A DNA stretch of 64,000 bases from Tetrahymena thermophila SB210 (Eukaryota; Ciliophora; Oligohymenophorea; Hymenostomatida; Tetrahymenidae), in the NCBI RefSeq assembly GCF_000189635.1, contig NW_002476319.1, positions 620,001 to 684,000 of the forward strand, given 5' to 3'. Shown in pieces: positions 13,623 to 26,713 of this stretch. Position numbers and translations under genes: made by a program. Position 1 is the stretch's first letter. Each line of letters starts with the position of its first letter. The notes beneath the pieces were generated by a model. It did no database searches. It was not told where the DNA came from and saw nothing but the letters and a program-made list of their open reading frames with translations.

Positions 13623-15097
13623 AATATTTTCTTAAAATAAAAACGAACACACATTACAAAATAAAAATTATTTATCTTCTCACTAAATAAATTCTAAAAG
13701 TCTTAATCCTTCTTTTTATTAGTACCTTTCATTACATTAAAATATTTATATTAGATGTTTTTGTCTTCATATTAATCATTTCTCATATAAATCTAAATAA
13801 CAAACAAATTCCCCTTTGTATAAGCTATTTAAGTAAGTAATTATTTCTTTATTTCTTTATTTGTTTGATAAAGAAAAAGACTCAAATATTTCTCATATTA
13901 TTACAGATTACATTAATTTTTATTTACAAAAATTACAGTAAACAGCTACAATTAAATATTTAGCAAAATAAAATTTAATATTAAACACAAAATAAATTTT
14001 ATTCCTAGTGAAATAAATAATGAGGAAATTCATTTAACATTAAAAAATATTTGGTTATATTAGTAAGATAATTATTATCAAAAAATTTTGTCTGATAGTA
14101 ACTTGCTTGATAAAAAGATTAATAGATATATAGATCAATCAATCATTCAATCAATAAAAGTTGTTCAAATTAAAACAGGAGAATCCAGCAGATAATTTTT
14201 TATTTAATAGTAAAAGAAATCAAAACTGGCTTGATTATTATCTTTAATATAAAAGTGTAAATTATTATGTTGTAAATTCAAACGTGAACGTGAAAAAAAA
14301 TAATTAATTTCTTCATTGACTCATTTAACTTAAATAATTCAGCGAAATTTCATGTTTTGATTAGAAACATTTATATCTTTCTATCAATTTTTTTGTTACA
14401 ATTTTCTTTTTCTAAATTAATCTATATCTTTTTAGCATCAGCAACACAATTAGAAAAGATAGATAATAATCAAAAACAAAAATGTCTGGGCTAAAAAGCA
14501 ACAATAAAATAGAAGAAAATTTAATTTGAATGAATAATAGAAAAGATTAAAATCCTACTTATTATTATTTGTTTTAAATATTCAAAAATTAGAAAATGAT
14601 GAATAAATTAAATAATTTCTTTTGTTAAAAATTTATGAGAGGTAATTTAAAATTTATTTGGCCACTTTTAAGATAAATATTAATATTTAAAAAATATTCA
14701 TTGATTTTTGCAGAAAAAATTATTACTTTGATTGATACATTTATTTGTGTAACACAGTTAGAATAATTACCAAAAAATAATCTTATTATTAAAATCTAAA
14801 TTTCTTTAAAATTGAGATAGTACTCTAAAGAGTTTCTTACAGTAATTTATTTAAAGAAATTTATTTTTAATCAACACTCATATTTTTTGCCACCTTAAAA
14901 AAAATCATTTAAATTTTTATAATTCAAATATTTTACGTTAGGTAGGTAGGAACACTTTATAAATATTCTTATGTGCTTTTTTCTATATAATTTAATCCTA
15001 TTTTATCAAATATTTTTTGTTTTTAATGTATTTTTCTATATACTAATAAAATAATATATTCATATAATTTTTTAAAGAAATTTCTATTCAATATAAA
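13623..15097. other. AT-rich intergenic spacer
   Basis: Tandem plus-strand genes flank this spacer. Only trivial ORFs were seen, such as a 15-codon frame starting with ATGTCTGGG near 14480. No repeat or RNA gene was recognised. Confidence 0.55.
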
Positions 15098-18000
15098 ATG
15101 GAGTAAGAAGCTTTATTTGAGTTTGAACAAGACATTCCGTATTGATTTTTATCATTTAGCAATTCAAATATTTACAATTATCATTTTTTAAACATTTCAA
15201 GAGTATAGATGTTACTTCAACACGGTTAAATACATGTTAGAATTTAAAAACTTTCTAGCCATGAAATGTAAACTTAGATTTTTCTAAAATAATGAGGTAT
15301 TGAATGGTTAAATAATATTTTAAAATCTAGTGACTCCTTAACTTTAGAGAAAATTAAGTAAATAAAAGGAAAAAAAATCAAATAAATTGATTTTAAATGC
15401 GATGAACTTCCAAAAGAATATGAATTTAAGTAAGAATAATTTGGTTTTATTGTAATTAAATCTATATTTTAGATTGATAGAGTAGATGATGAGACTCATT
15501 TAAGCTTAAAATGAAATACAACACTTTGAAATTTAATATTGGTAAACTTATTTTAAAACAAATACATATAACATTCAAATATTTTTCATATAAAAGTGAG
15601 TGGAACAATGAGCTATAATCATTTATCTTAAATACAAGTGATTGCAAAGCTTCTTTATAGATAAAGTAGATATTTTTGTTAAAAGTTTAAGATTATAGTG
15701 TTTTTATATAATTTTGGTTGATTTTGTTATTATTTAATTAATAAAATATCAGATTTGTATTGAAAGTATATGAAAAAAATTTAAATTAGGTTCTAAGACG
15801 ATGAGTGGTTTTAGTAAATTAGTGCCTTAAATCTTTATAAATAATGGTCTGATATTACATTTTTATCAAACTCTCTAACAATATATATCAATCAAGTTGG
15901 CATATATTTGTAATTAACTAAGAGATCATTTATTAACTCTGTACTGACACAATAAAAACTAAAGGAAATAGCTTCTAATAGACAATAAAAGGAGGTCAAT
16001 TTTACTTTTTAATAAGATTTAGAAGACCAAGAAATATTAAATCTTATTGACACAATAATTTGTTTTAAGCTTTAAAGAGTAATTTTCTACAAGCTGCTTA
16101 CTCTTGAAAAATAAAACTAAACATATAACATTGGATACCATTTAGTTCTAAAAGAAGATATTTCATAATAATTAGTTCAAAAACTATTCAAAGAATTTAA
16201 AATAATTAGTTTGTACTCAAATATCAAGAAAATATTTGATTATTAGTTTTTGTTACAGTAATAAAGCTTATATAGTTTTAAGTCTATTGTTAGCAATAAG
16301 CATAACATTCTCTCTCTTGAACAAATTAAAAATTATTTCCAAATAGCTATTAATCACCCTAAATTGAAAGAATTAAATCTCTCTAGCTGCTTAGACTATT
16401 AAAAATAAAATCATTTAAAAATACAATCGCAGCTCGTAGAATCAAGCACTCTATAAGAAATAACAAATATATTGGCTCAGCTAAATTCAAATATCGCCAT
16501 TGAAATCTTTTTTACATGTAAAAACGAAGGGATGTTTTCTAATGAAAAAAATATTTCTTCTGAAAATTAGCAAATGCTTAATAATTTAGTTAAGCTCAGC
16601 AAATAATTTTAAAAAGGATTCCATTTAAAAATAAATGAAAATTTTATCGTTAAAACACTCCCAAGTTAAATAGAAATTTGCAACAAAATTGATAATCTAG
16701 ATTTATGTTTATTAAATTTACCTTTAATATAAAAAATTAAAATTGATACCAGTGAACATAATTTACAAAAAATCTTTGAATTTTTTCAAAAGCTACTGGA
16801 GGAAAATTTAGAATTATATTCTATAGAGGTACTGACATCAAAAGACTAGAACTCCTATTCTAGTTTCTCCTTCGACTCTAATAAGAAACAAGAGCACTCT
16901 GTTAATTAATTTTAACTTCTAAAATATATTCAAATTCAAAATCTCTAATAAATTTAGCATTTAAATATTTAAGATGTGGGATAAGGTTCTTAATTTTATT
17001 TTAATTTGAAACAATCAGTCCTATTAATTAGTATCGATAAAAGCATAAAAAACCATGAGTTTGCAATCTAATTTTTATAAAATTTAATTCAAATAAGAAC
17101 AAATCAATTCAGCAGTGTTAATTACAGCAGCTAATTGTAAGATCATTAATAACACACAATAATAATTAATAAGCTAAAAGAACTCTCTCATAATAAGCTT
17201 ATTGATATAAGTATTCAAAATTTATTTAAAATAGATGTCTAAAATAAAACTATAAAATTTCACTCGCTAAAGTAGTACACTTAGCTTATGAGCTACTTGA
17301 ATTAAAATCTACCATCAGTTTAAATTGTTGAAACACTTATTATATAAAAGAATTCTCTGCGACCCAAAAAAAATACAATAGAAAATTTGATAAACTTCTT
17401 TTTAGAAAGTTAATCAAAAATAAAATCAGTAGAATTATATTCACTTTTATATAAATTTGATATTTCTTAAGTTCTGTCTATACTTTAGTTTCTACTTAAA
17501 GTAATTCCTAAATTTACTGTATACAATTTTAAATAATAATTTTTACTATTCGACTCAGATAAGAAGACTATAATCACTCACTTTTTTAACAACAATGAAT
17601 GCTTTAAATAAGCTTTTAGCCACTTCAATAAAATACATTTAAAAATGAATAATATCACAGATAAAGCAAATGAAGAAATATTAGCTCTTATCAACTAAAA
17701 TAGAAATTTAAAAGAATTCATACTTCATGTTTAAAAATTTGACGAAGTAGACATAGTTTCTAAAATTTAATTTAGATCTTCTCAATTTGAGAATTTTTTG
17801 GTTTAGGGAGTAAACTTTAAGATATTCTTGGAAAAAAAAAATAAAAAACTTAAAGTTGAGGCAAATTCTATGCAAGTTATTTAGTACTTCTTGATGAGCA
17901 ATACAGCACTAGATTAGGATTTATTCACTTAAATTGAAAAAATTGAGCTACTAGACTAAAGCTAAAGCTAATACTTTGGTAGAGATATATTTAATAATAT

Positions 18001-18941
18001 GTATTAGCCATTAAGCTATTTTCTTATAAAGCCACTCCAAATTACAAGTTTAAGACTCTAAGCTTGGTAAAAAAGAATTTTTAAAGAAAAATTATATAAT
18101 AAAATTATAGCAATTAAAATATTTAAATTATTGAGATAATATCTTTAATTTTTAAATTCAATTATTAAATATTTTATTTAATAAATATTTAGGTAATCAT
18201 TAGATAGTTTTCTAGAATTGATTGGATATGTTAGCAAGCTAAACCTCGATAGTTTGATTTTATAATTAAATGTAGAGGTAGAAAACAAATATTTTATTTA
18301 AGAAAATGAATAAATAGCTAATATTTTATAAAATTGTTTATTTCACAAAAATATAAAATAATACAAGCTTAGTCTTATAATATTTTAAAAGAACTTGATA
18401 GCCTGTGAAATTAATTATAATTAAAATAGATTTATGCATCTCTTTCTTTAATATTTTGAATAATTCTAAACAAAAACTTAATACAGCAAACAATAAATAG
18501 TAGATCTCTTCTATTAGTTTGTTAAAGGATTTAAATATACAACAAAAGCCATTATTTCGTAAATTCAATTTAAAAAAAAACTATTTATTGATTCATTTGT
18601 CTATTTATTTTAACTATAGTAATTATTATTCGAAAGATAGAAGCATAATTAATTTGTTCCTAAAAAAAATGAGTTCTGATTTACCTTTTCTAGTCAGAAT
18701 ATTAGTTAAAAGTTCTCAAGAAGATTCATACTATGCATTTATAAACTAGTACCTTAAACTTAAAAGTTACTTTTTATATTTAATATAGCTCTTAAAGAAT
18801 AAAAAAATAAATTATGGCTTAAACAGATCTGAAAAATTTATAGACTTATTAGAATATTTCCAAATTTAAAATAATAAATCCATAAAATCCCAAGATTTGG
18901 TGTGGGACTACGAAAGAATACTACAGACACTGAAAATATGA
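15098..18941 (+). CDS. Large leucine-rich hypothetical protein, 1141 aa, 7 exons
   Basis: Exon model: 15098-15138, 15202-15224 (23-nt microexon), 15297-15429, 15473-15541, 15597-15665, 15790-18558 and 18620-18941, all with GT/AG boundaries and matching phase. The third intron is only 43 nt. Without these introns the frame appears shifted several times, but each apparent shift is explained by an intron. The main exon is one 2.77-kb frame. The protein is rich in Leu, Ile, Asn, Gln and Lys, with scattered LRR-like pieces (LKELNLSSC, KIDNLDLCLLN, VETLIIQKN) too irregular to be sure of a solenoid. No catalytic motif or membrane segment was seen. The three 5' exons are the least certain part; the start could be at a later ATG (15208). 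Confidence 0.7.
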
Positions 18942-20078
18942 TAAATTATTTTTGTTAAATTAATTATTAAGTAATTTAGCTAATATTTATTTTTGTTATT
19001 TTAGATAACTTTATCAATTAATCTCACACATGTTTTAGAATAACTTAAAATTTAAATGTTTAATCTAAATAGAATTATCTTATAGTTAAATAAAACTAAA
19101 TTTAAAATAAATTTAACAATTTCTCTGAAATTTATATTTAATTTTATTACTATTTCCTTACTTATTTAAGCACTTTTAAATTAAATTTTATTATTATTTT
19201 AATCAAATTTTATAAATATTAATATCTAGTTTATTTTGTTTTGGTAGCTGCAAAAATAATTATAAAAATTTTATTTTATTTAAAATTTATAGAAAATTAG
19301 TTTACAAAAATAACAAAATATTAAATAATACATTTAGTTTTGATTATGGTATGCTGAAAATTAGTTTATTTTAATTGAAATTTCAAGTAATAAATATTTA
19401 AAAGCTGTTTTTATTGGATTGAGTTGAAAATAAACTTGTTTGATAAAAAGAAGTTATTAATTAAAATTTTTTTGTCTTAGATATTTAAAATTTACTTAAA
19501 TAACAATGAAAAATTTAATTCATTTTTATTTTTATGTGTTAATTTGAATGAATAATTTTATCAGACAAAAAAAAACAATTTTATTTTTTTCTACAGTAAA
19601 GTTAATTAAAAATTAATTCAAATACATAGAAAAGAGAAGATAATAAAATATGTATTTATTAAAAATTAACAATAAATTGTATTAATTATTAATTTTTTTA
19701 GAATTTTATTTCCTTACAAACGCGATTATCAAAAGTGTCTAATTGAATAAACTTTTCGACATGATTAGAATTTTATTGAGTTACTTAATTTTTTATAATA
19801 AATTCCTTACTACTGTATTTATGTAAAATTTAATACAAACTGAGGAATTAAGATATTTTTAAATAAAACTAAAAAACCTTTAAAAATTTTTTGATTTGTC
19901 TTTAAAAATCTAACAAGTATTCTTTTTGTTAATTCTATTTTGTTATAAATATCTATTTTTGCTTTAATCGTAATAAATTACTAATTAAAATCACACTCGT
20001 ATCTTCTCAAAAGATATATTCTAACAAAGTTTTTAATAAGAAAATTGAAACCAAATCATCAAAATAGATAAATAGATC
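18942..20078. other. AT-rich intergenic spacer
   Basis: Tandem plus-strand genes flank it. No coding exon was recognised. Bases about 19140-19310 resemble the diverged repeat pair described at 22275 and 22541. Confidence 0.5.
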
Positions 20079-22100
20079 ATGCTCTCTTAATAATAAATAA
20101 AATAGTTTTGTAGCGAAATAGAATACAGGGAAGATGACTTCATTAAGATTTAGAACAAATTGTATAAGGAAAACTATGTCTTGAAAAAAATTTCTAGCAT
20201 TTAGAGTGAAGATAACCTTTCTAAATAATATTTATTAGGTTCTGGAGGTTAGGCTTTTGTAGTCTTAGGGTAGTAGATATAGACTAAATAAGAGGTTGCC
20301 ATCAAATTCTCAAAAAGTAGCAAATAAGTCTTTGATGAGATGACTAGAGAATAAAATACTATTCAAAAAATTATCAATTTCGATTTTATTGTTGAAGTTA
20401 AACAGCATTTTTTCCTAGATGAAGAAAAAATATGTATTCAAATCATCGAACTATGTTCTAAAAGTCTTTTCTAAGAAATCTAAGAATTGAGAAGCAAAAA
20501 TTAATAATACTCTTATTAGCAGGCTATTTCTATTCTATTCTTTGCAATCAATGCTTTGTGCGAAATACATGCTAATGGTATAATACACTTCGATATTAAA
20601 CCATAGAATATCTTGATTACAAAAGAAGGGAAATATAAATTAGCAGACTTTGGGCACTCAAAAAACTTATAGAGCAATCAGACACACATGAAATCGTTTG
20701 GAGGAGGATCTGTATTTTACAATTCACCAGAATAATATTAAGCAAATCTTGGAGAATCTCCTATGAAAGACCTATAAATGAGAATGTACACAGACATTTT
20801 TAGCATGGGAGTTACAATACTTGAAGTAATTGGTGTAAAAATTGATTTCAAAACTTTTAATGCTCTTTAATAAGATTAATTAGACAGTATTGATGATAAA
20901 GTAGGAATAGAGTTTAAAAATATTTACACTTTTGTTAAATATTTCATGCTTTAGCATAAATTTAACAAAAGATTCTCTGCAATTAGGTTACGTTAAATAT
21001 TCTTTGAAACTTTTGAGGCTGAGATTGAATTTTAAGTAGAAATAGAAAGATTATAGAGATAAATTGAAAAATATCAGCCCGAAAATTCAAAGCAAAAGAA
21101 TCTAAAATACTTAGCATATCTTTACTACTTTTAATCATAAGTACTTGAACCAAAACAAGCGCAATAATCTATTCTAAAATCAGTATCTATTATAAAAGAG
21201 TAGAATTTGAACGGATAAATAGAAGAATCTATTTTCTTACAAATGTATGGTATTACTCTTTAAAAATTATGTATGTTTAAAGAGTCTGAGTAACAATTAT
21301 GTAAAAGTCATGAACTTTTAATCAAATATTACAATAATGACAAAAATATTGATATAGGATTTTCTTATTTCTAATTGTATTTATTTTATTACGAAACCAG
21401 GCAGTACGAGAAATGCTTAGATATTTCTTAGAAGGGACTTGAAATATTTGAATTAAATTTCCAAATAAAACATCCTTACACATCAAATTTTTTAAATTCA
21501 TTAGGAAATTGCTATGATGTGTTTAATGATTTTGAAAAAATGTAAACTTTTTACAAGAGAGCTCTAGACATGAGACTTGAATTGTACCAAGGGAATCACA
21601 TAAGCATATCAAGCTCTCTAAATAATATGGGATTGTGTTATGAGAAATAAAATAAATATGAAGAAGCACTTAAATATTATTTAAAAACGCAAGAAATGGA
21701 TTCAGTATTATTTAAAGGCAATAATAGATCGAGGGCTTGTACCTTGTTTAACATTGGAATAACTTACCGTAACTTGGGAGATTAAAAAAAATAGCTAGAG
21801 TACTATCTAAAAAGTTTAGAGATGTTTTAAGCATTGTATCTATATAATCATCCTGATTTAGCTTAGATTTATTATAATTTAGGAACCTATTATTCCAATT
21901 AAGGAGATAATTAAAATGCTTTAGCATATTTTTTGAAAGCTCTAGCAAATGCAGAAGCTTTATACGATAATAATCACCTAGATAAAGCTTTATATCTAGA
22001 AAACGTTGGAAGAACTTACATTAACATAGGTAAGTTCAATTTAGGAAATGAGTTCTTATAAGTTGCAAAAGAAATGGATGAATAACTATAAAATGAGTGA
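20079..22100 (+). CDS. Serine/threonine protein kinase with C-terminal TPR array, 673 aa
   Basis: A single exon runs from ATG 20079 to TGA 22098-22100. The N-terminal half is a protein kinase: glycine loop LGSGGQAFV (from about residue 53), VAIKF with the ATP-binding lysine K76, catalytic loop HFDIKPQNIL (H170, F171, D172; HFD replaces HRD), DFGHS with the metal-binding D190, and SPEQ in place of APE. The catalytic residues are present, so it is probably active. HFD lacks the arginine that is usually regulated by activation-loop phosphorylation. The C-terminal half carries several tetratricopeptide repeats (for example MGLCYEKQNKYEEALKYYL, NIGITYRNLGDQKKQLEYYL and NLGTYYSNQGDNQNALAYFL), which normally bind partner proteins. 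The same kinase-TPR layout recurs at 38165-42539. The substrate is unknown. Confidence 0.9.
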
Positions 22101-22274
22101 AAATTTATTTAAAATTCTAAAATTATATATTTTTTAATTAAATAAATTTAATAAATAAATAAATATGAACAAATAATATAAAACTTTTATCAATGATAAA
22201 TTAATAATTATTTTATTTTGTAAAATATTAACTAATTTTTCACTTTATTTCTAATTAAAAAAATAAAATTGATC

Positions 22275-22478
22275 AAATTTTTTAATTTAAATATATTTTT
22301 CTTTATTTATTAAATTATTTTTATTTGAAATTAATTACTGCTTAATTTTTAATAAATATTAAAATTTATTTTATTTGTATGGTGGAAAAAATTGCTAAAA
22401 AATTTTTGGTAATATTTCAAATATTTTTAATTTATTTAATATTCTAAATATTTTTTATTAAAAGGAAATAAGATGATA
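22275..22478. repeat. Diverged direct repeat, copy 1 (~200 bp)
   Basis: Shares an ordered set of blocks with 22541-22737: TTTTTTAATT-AAATAT at the left, then TTTTTAATAAATATTAAAAT, then a TTTG...TGGTGxxAAAAATT block, then TAATTTATTTAA, ending in ATAAGATGATA. Similarity is patchy but collinear. Function unknown. Confidence 0.5.
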
Positions 22479-22540
22479 TAAGAGTATTTCAAGCTAATCA
22501 TTAAATTAATTTATAAATGTATTTAAAAATATGAGATATA

Positions 22541-22737
22541 ATTTTTTAATTCAAATATTTTCTCTTATACTTATTTAAATTCTTTTAAATTGATCATAAT
22601 TTTTAATAAATATTAAAATTTAATTTGTTTTGTTTTGTTTGAATGGTGATAAAAATTAATATAAAAATTTAGTGTCATTTAAAATATTGTTAATTTATTT
22701 AACATGTGAATTATTTTTAAAATGGGATAAGATGATA
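22541..22737. repeat. Diverged direct repeat, copy 2 (~200 bp)
   Basis: Collinear with copy 1 at 22275-22478 and ends in the same ATAAGATGATA. A weaker third relative may lie near 19140-19310. AT-richness inflates apparent similarity, so the shared order of the non-trivial blocks is the main support. Confidence 0.5.
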
Positions 22738-23083
22738 AAAAAATGTTTCTAATTAGTTTGATTATTTTATTGTTAATTGTTATTTATATTTTTATAAATG
22801 AATTATACTTATTTACCTTTCAATGATAAAAAAAGCAAGAAAAAATAATTAAATTTTTTAGTTTCAAAGTATTTATAAAACTAGTGGAGGATAATCTGTT
22901 CTTAATTTTGTAAAAATTGAAATTTAATTATTGATTTTGCTTTTGTTTGACTTTTAATTTCAAGTAAAGAGGTTATCAACTGAAATTTTTAGCTGATATT
23001 ATTTAGACTTTAAAGTTAATAAAAAGAAAAACTTTATTTATTATTTTGTAATTTTATATTTTTGAAAGGAATTCAGATTAGAT

Positions 23084-24613
23084 ATGAATGGACCAAGGTG
23101 GGTAGATAATAATATCATTATCTAAAAATAGAGAGAAGCATAGTATTAAAAGCATGTTTAAAAAGTGACTGATATTGTAAAGAACCCAAAAAAACATTTA
23201 GGAATAGATCAGAATATGGTCAAGTTATAGTAAAGTATTTATAATGCAAAGTCCTTCAACATGCATTTTAACGAGAATCAAAGATTAAACTAGATAAATA
23301 AATAGAATTAAATGCTTTTAGACAAACTAATTGAAATTTCAGAAGGTAAATAAAGTACTATAAAGTAGCAAATTCAAACTGCTCCCTTATCTGATAAATA
23401 GAATCTAAGAGCAATGTCTCAGAAGAGAAAATAAGCAGCCATGCAAATATACACTGAAAATTAATAATTGGCATAAAGATTGTTGAATTAGAGATCGTTT
23501 ATAAACAAAGCTTAAATTTAAAAAGAAATAGAGGAATATGAAAAGCTCAAAGCACATATGCAAAAAGTAAAACCTAGTGTTTCAAGAAAAAGGAATGCAA
23601 GTGCTCAGCAGACATCTAACCTCCCTCCTATCATTTAGCATTCTAAAAACTCATCTAGCAATGCTTAAAATAGAAGAAAACTTAAGAAAATTAATAATTC
23701 ACATACCTTGAATAAAAGTGCTTACGATATAAATCATAATGGGCACAACGCTCAAAGGCACAGAGACGATAATTTAAACTATTTAAATCAATCTGAAGCA
23801 GATATAATTATAAATTAATATGATACTGGTAATATTCATAATAGTAATTCTATGCCTGCTTATTAACCGTCTCACAGTGCAAATATACATAACCCTAAAG
23901 AAAGAGAATATACTTTTACTTCTCACCCTTCTTCAATAAGAGGTTCATAAAATTTGACTCATGCAGCAATATTGGAAGAAGATGATTAAACAGAAAATTA
24001 TGGTTAAAAAAATAATTAAATATCTAACTTTTACAGAAACAGCAATCGCACTCCAAGTTAAAGCCATTTTAATAATAACAATAATAATATTTAAGAAGAA
24101 ATTTATTAATAAAATTAATACTAAAATAACTAAAAGTATAATTCAGAAAAATAGTCAAATTAGAATAATAGTAATAATTCATAGAGCTAAAGCTAAAATA
24201 AATTTTATGAATCTAATGCTTAAAATAGGTCAAAAAATAATTCAAATGCATAGACATTTAACAACTCTCTTAATTAAAGTTAGTCATCAAAGCTTCCACA
24301 ATAGCAGAATCCCTAGTAATAGTATACTTCAAATAGAAGTAGTCTACCTTAATAATCAAAATAAGAGTCTAATAATCCTTCTAATCAACAATCAAATTAA
24401 CAGTCATAAAATTAATCATTTTATTAGCAATAAAAGCAAGATAGTTCTCCTAAGAAATAGAGTTAAGAGTAAATAGTGTTCGATAATCACCCATAATAGT
24501 AAAACTCTCCACAGTAATCAGATTAACAATAATAATATTAATCACGTTAATCTCCTTAAAATTCATAAATAAAATCACCACAATAGCAAGAAATTCCTAA
24601 AACAAATCAATGA
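23084..24613 (+). CDS. CFAP97/hemingway (KIAA1430)-like cilium-associated protein, 509 aa
   Basis: A single exon runs from ATG 23084 to TGA 24611-24613. Residues ~1-175 are ordered and basic. A helix with HLGIDQNMVKLQQS, FNMHFNENQRLNQINKQN and QMLLDKLIEI resembles the KIAA1430/CFAP97 core, in which an (H/N)xxxNxxR...I...N..LL.K...I pattern precedes a second helix. After that the protein is long, disordered and very rich in Asn, Gln and Ser. CFAP97-family proteins associate with cilia and axonemes (known for the family). A ciliary role here is inferred only from this motif. The extended N/Q tail is typical of ciliate proteins. It could alternatively be an unrelated coiled-coil protein. Confidence 0.75.
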
Positions 24614-25725
24614 TGAAGATAATAATAAAAAATATATTATATTATTTTAATATTTATAATAAATGTATTTATTTTTTTCTATCAAATAAATATTATAATT
24701 CAAATAATTTACAAATTAGGTAAATAAAACACAAAACTTGTTTATAAAATTATGATCAATTTGTTTATTTATTATATTTATTCAGATATGAACATAGTCG
24801 TTTATCTGTCAATCTGTTTTTTTTTTCAGATTAAATAAAATATATTTTAAAAAGCAATAAAAAAAGATTAATTGTTATTTATTAAATTAGATATTCAATT
24901 AAAAAACTAATATTTTTTATTGTTAATTTTATTATTGAGTTACTATTAATTCAATAGTAAAACCTATTCATAATACAATAATTTATTTAATACATATATT
25001 CTTTACAGATTTATTTAAATTTAAAGGTGGTTAAACTATTTTTCCTACTAGTTAATATAATTAAGGATACCTTAAAAATAAGATTTGTTGTTCAATTATA
25101 ATTATTAATTTAAAAAAATATTTTTTTTGTTTTCAAAAAGATTAATTTCATTCAAATCATCATAAACAGGAAATTTAATTTTAAAGGTTTATTAGGATAA
25201 GATCATTTAATTTAAGATAAAAAAAGTAATTTTATTTGTAAAAATAGTTAGTTCTGTTAATAGAAAATTATTTATAAAATACATTTTTGATTTTCAACAA
25301 AATTAGGAGTCAATAATTTATTTAAATAGTTAAATTTAAAAAAGTATTAATAAATGAATGAATAAAAACTTTAAGTTTAAATTTAAAAAATAATTTAATT
25401 TTGGTGTTTTAAAAATCTTTAAATAAAAAATTGAGTTTGATAGAAATTTATTTTCATTTATTAATTAAAAAAATAAAATATTTTAATCAGTAATTAGTTA
25501 TGTTGCATGAAAATGTTTGCAATATAAATTTTATTATTTATTATTTTATGCATGTATTTTAATTAGAATCAAATAAATCTTGTAATAAATTAAACAATTA
25601 ATTAAGCTTTCTAAAGTTAATTATTTTTTTAAAGAGACACTTAATATTATTATTGTAAATCTTTAATCATATCAAGAAATTACAAGCTTAAAATTAAAAT
25701 TCATTTTTTAAATATATAAATCTAA
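24614..25725. other. AT-rich intergenic spacer
   Basis: Separates tandem plus-strand genes. No coding exon, repeat of note or RNA gene was recognised. Confidence 0.55.
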
Positions 25726-26175
25726 ATGGCTGAGCGTTAAGTAATAATATTTATTATACAAATTCGAATTTAGCATATGAGTTTATGTTGAAATATTTAC
25801 ATTGTTTTCAATAAAATATAGCTATTTGCTTCATTTTTTAGAACTTTACTTGATAAAAACGCAGTCATTACTGTAGAGTTAAAGAATGATGTGAAGATTA
25901 AAGGAAAAATTACATATGTAGATGGAAATATGAATTTCAATTTAGTTGATATTCAAGATTAAGAAACTGTTTAACTTGTAAATATTCAAATTAGTTCAAA
26001 AATATTATACCTTGACATTGAATTTTGAATTTTTTTATCATTAAAATAGGCAAATTTTAAAAACTGCTTTATAAGAGGATCTTCTGTTAGATATGTTCAT
26101 TTAGAAAAAGAAGATATTGACGTAGAATTAATATAAGAAGCATGTCTTAAAGAGTTTAAAGAGAAGCAATAATGA
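25726..26175 (+). CDS. LSM2: U6 snRNA-associated Sm-like protein LSm2, 98 aa, 3 exons
   Basis: Exons 25726-25740, 25822-25977 and 26050-26175, with introns of 81 and 72 nt and GT/AG in matching phase. The first exon encodes only MAERQ. The rest is a full Sm fold: LFASFFRTLLDKNAVITVEL, then VKIKGKITYVDGNMNFNL (Sm1) and FKNCFIRGSSVRYVHL (Sm2, with the family-typical IRG). The LFxSFF start and the Sm2 wording match LSm2 rather than other LSm proteins, and the length equals the usual ~95 residues. LSm2 is a subunit of the LSm2-8 ring, which binds the 3' end of U6 snRNA in the nucleus, and of LSm1-7, which acts in cytoplasmic mRNA decay. The short acidic/basic C-terminal tail ends KEFKEKQQ. Confidence 0.93.
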
Positions 26176-26713
26176 TGATTTACTCATTTTTGCTAATTTG
26201 GCTGCTTTTTATAGATTTATACTAATTTTTATCATTTTTGTAATTTATTTCATACCCTAACTACTGTTGTAAATAATATTTTATTATTACTGAAATATTG
26301 ATAGTATTAATCTAGCTTTTATTATTTTTTAAAGCAGATTTATTTATTGTTGTTGTGCTAATAAATTTTATTGTAGAATAACCAATTTACTTGTATTTAA
26401 AATATTCGCTAAATGAGTAATTATTATTACCAGTAATTGAAGAATAATTATTTTGGTAATTAAGACTTATGCAAAAAGTAAGCAAATATAAACAAAAGAT
26501 ACGCTTAGAAGACCAAGAGAGTATTTATATTATTTAAAGCATTTGTATCAGATAATTGATTTATTGATTGAATGAGTGAATAGATTTAATTTACCTCCTA
26601 AATCTATGTTTGAATTGTAAAAAAATAATTGATTTCAAACTTTTAAGCTTCCAAAAAAGAATAAATTAAAATTTTAAAACAAAATAACAAATTTGATTTT
26701 AATATCTAACAAA
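26176..26713. other. Intergenic spacer
   Basis: About 540 bp between LSm2 and the CDK gene. AT-rich, with no exon recognised; it presumably holds the CDK promoter. Confidence 0.6.

Larger units (their letters stand above)
22101..23083. other. AT-rich spacer with diverged tandem duplication
   Basis: No coding exon was seen. The spacer is dominated by the two repeat copies annotated separately. The 5' flank of the 23084 gene lies at its end. Confidence 0.6.

Noticed and set aside
15098-15800. Apparent frameshifts suggesting a pseudogene
   Set aside because: Each frame change coincides with a phase-consistent GT...AG intron, so the gene looks intact.
18500-18700. Apparent frameshift and stop (TGA at 18677) near the end of the 15098 gene
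   Set aside because: Intron 18559-18619 (GTAAAT...CTATAG) removes it and restores one frame to TGA 18939-18941.
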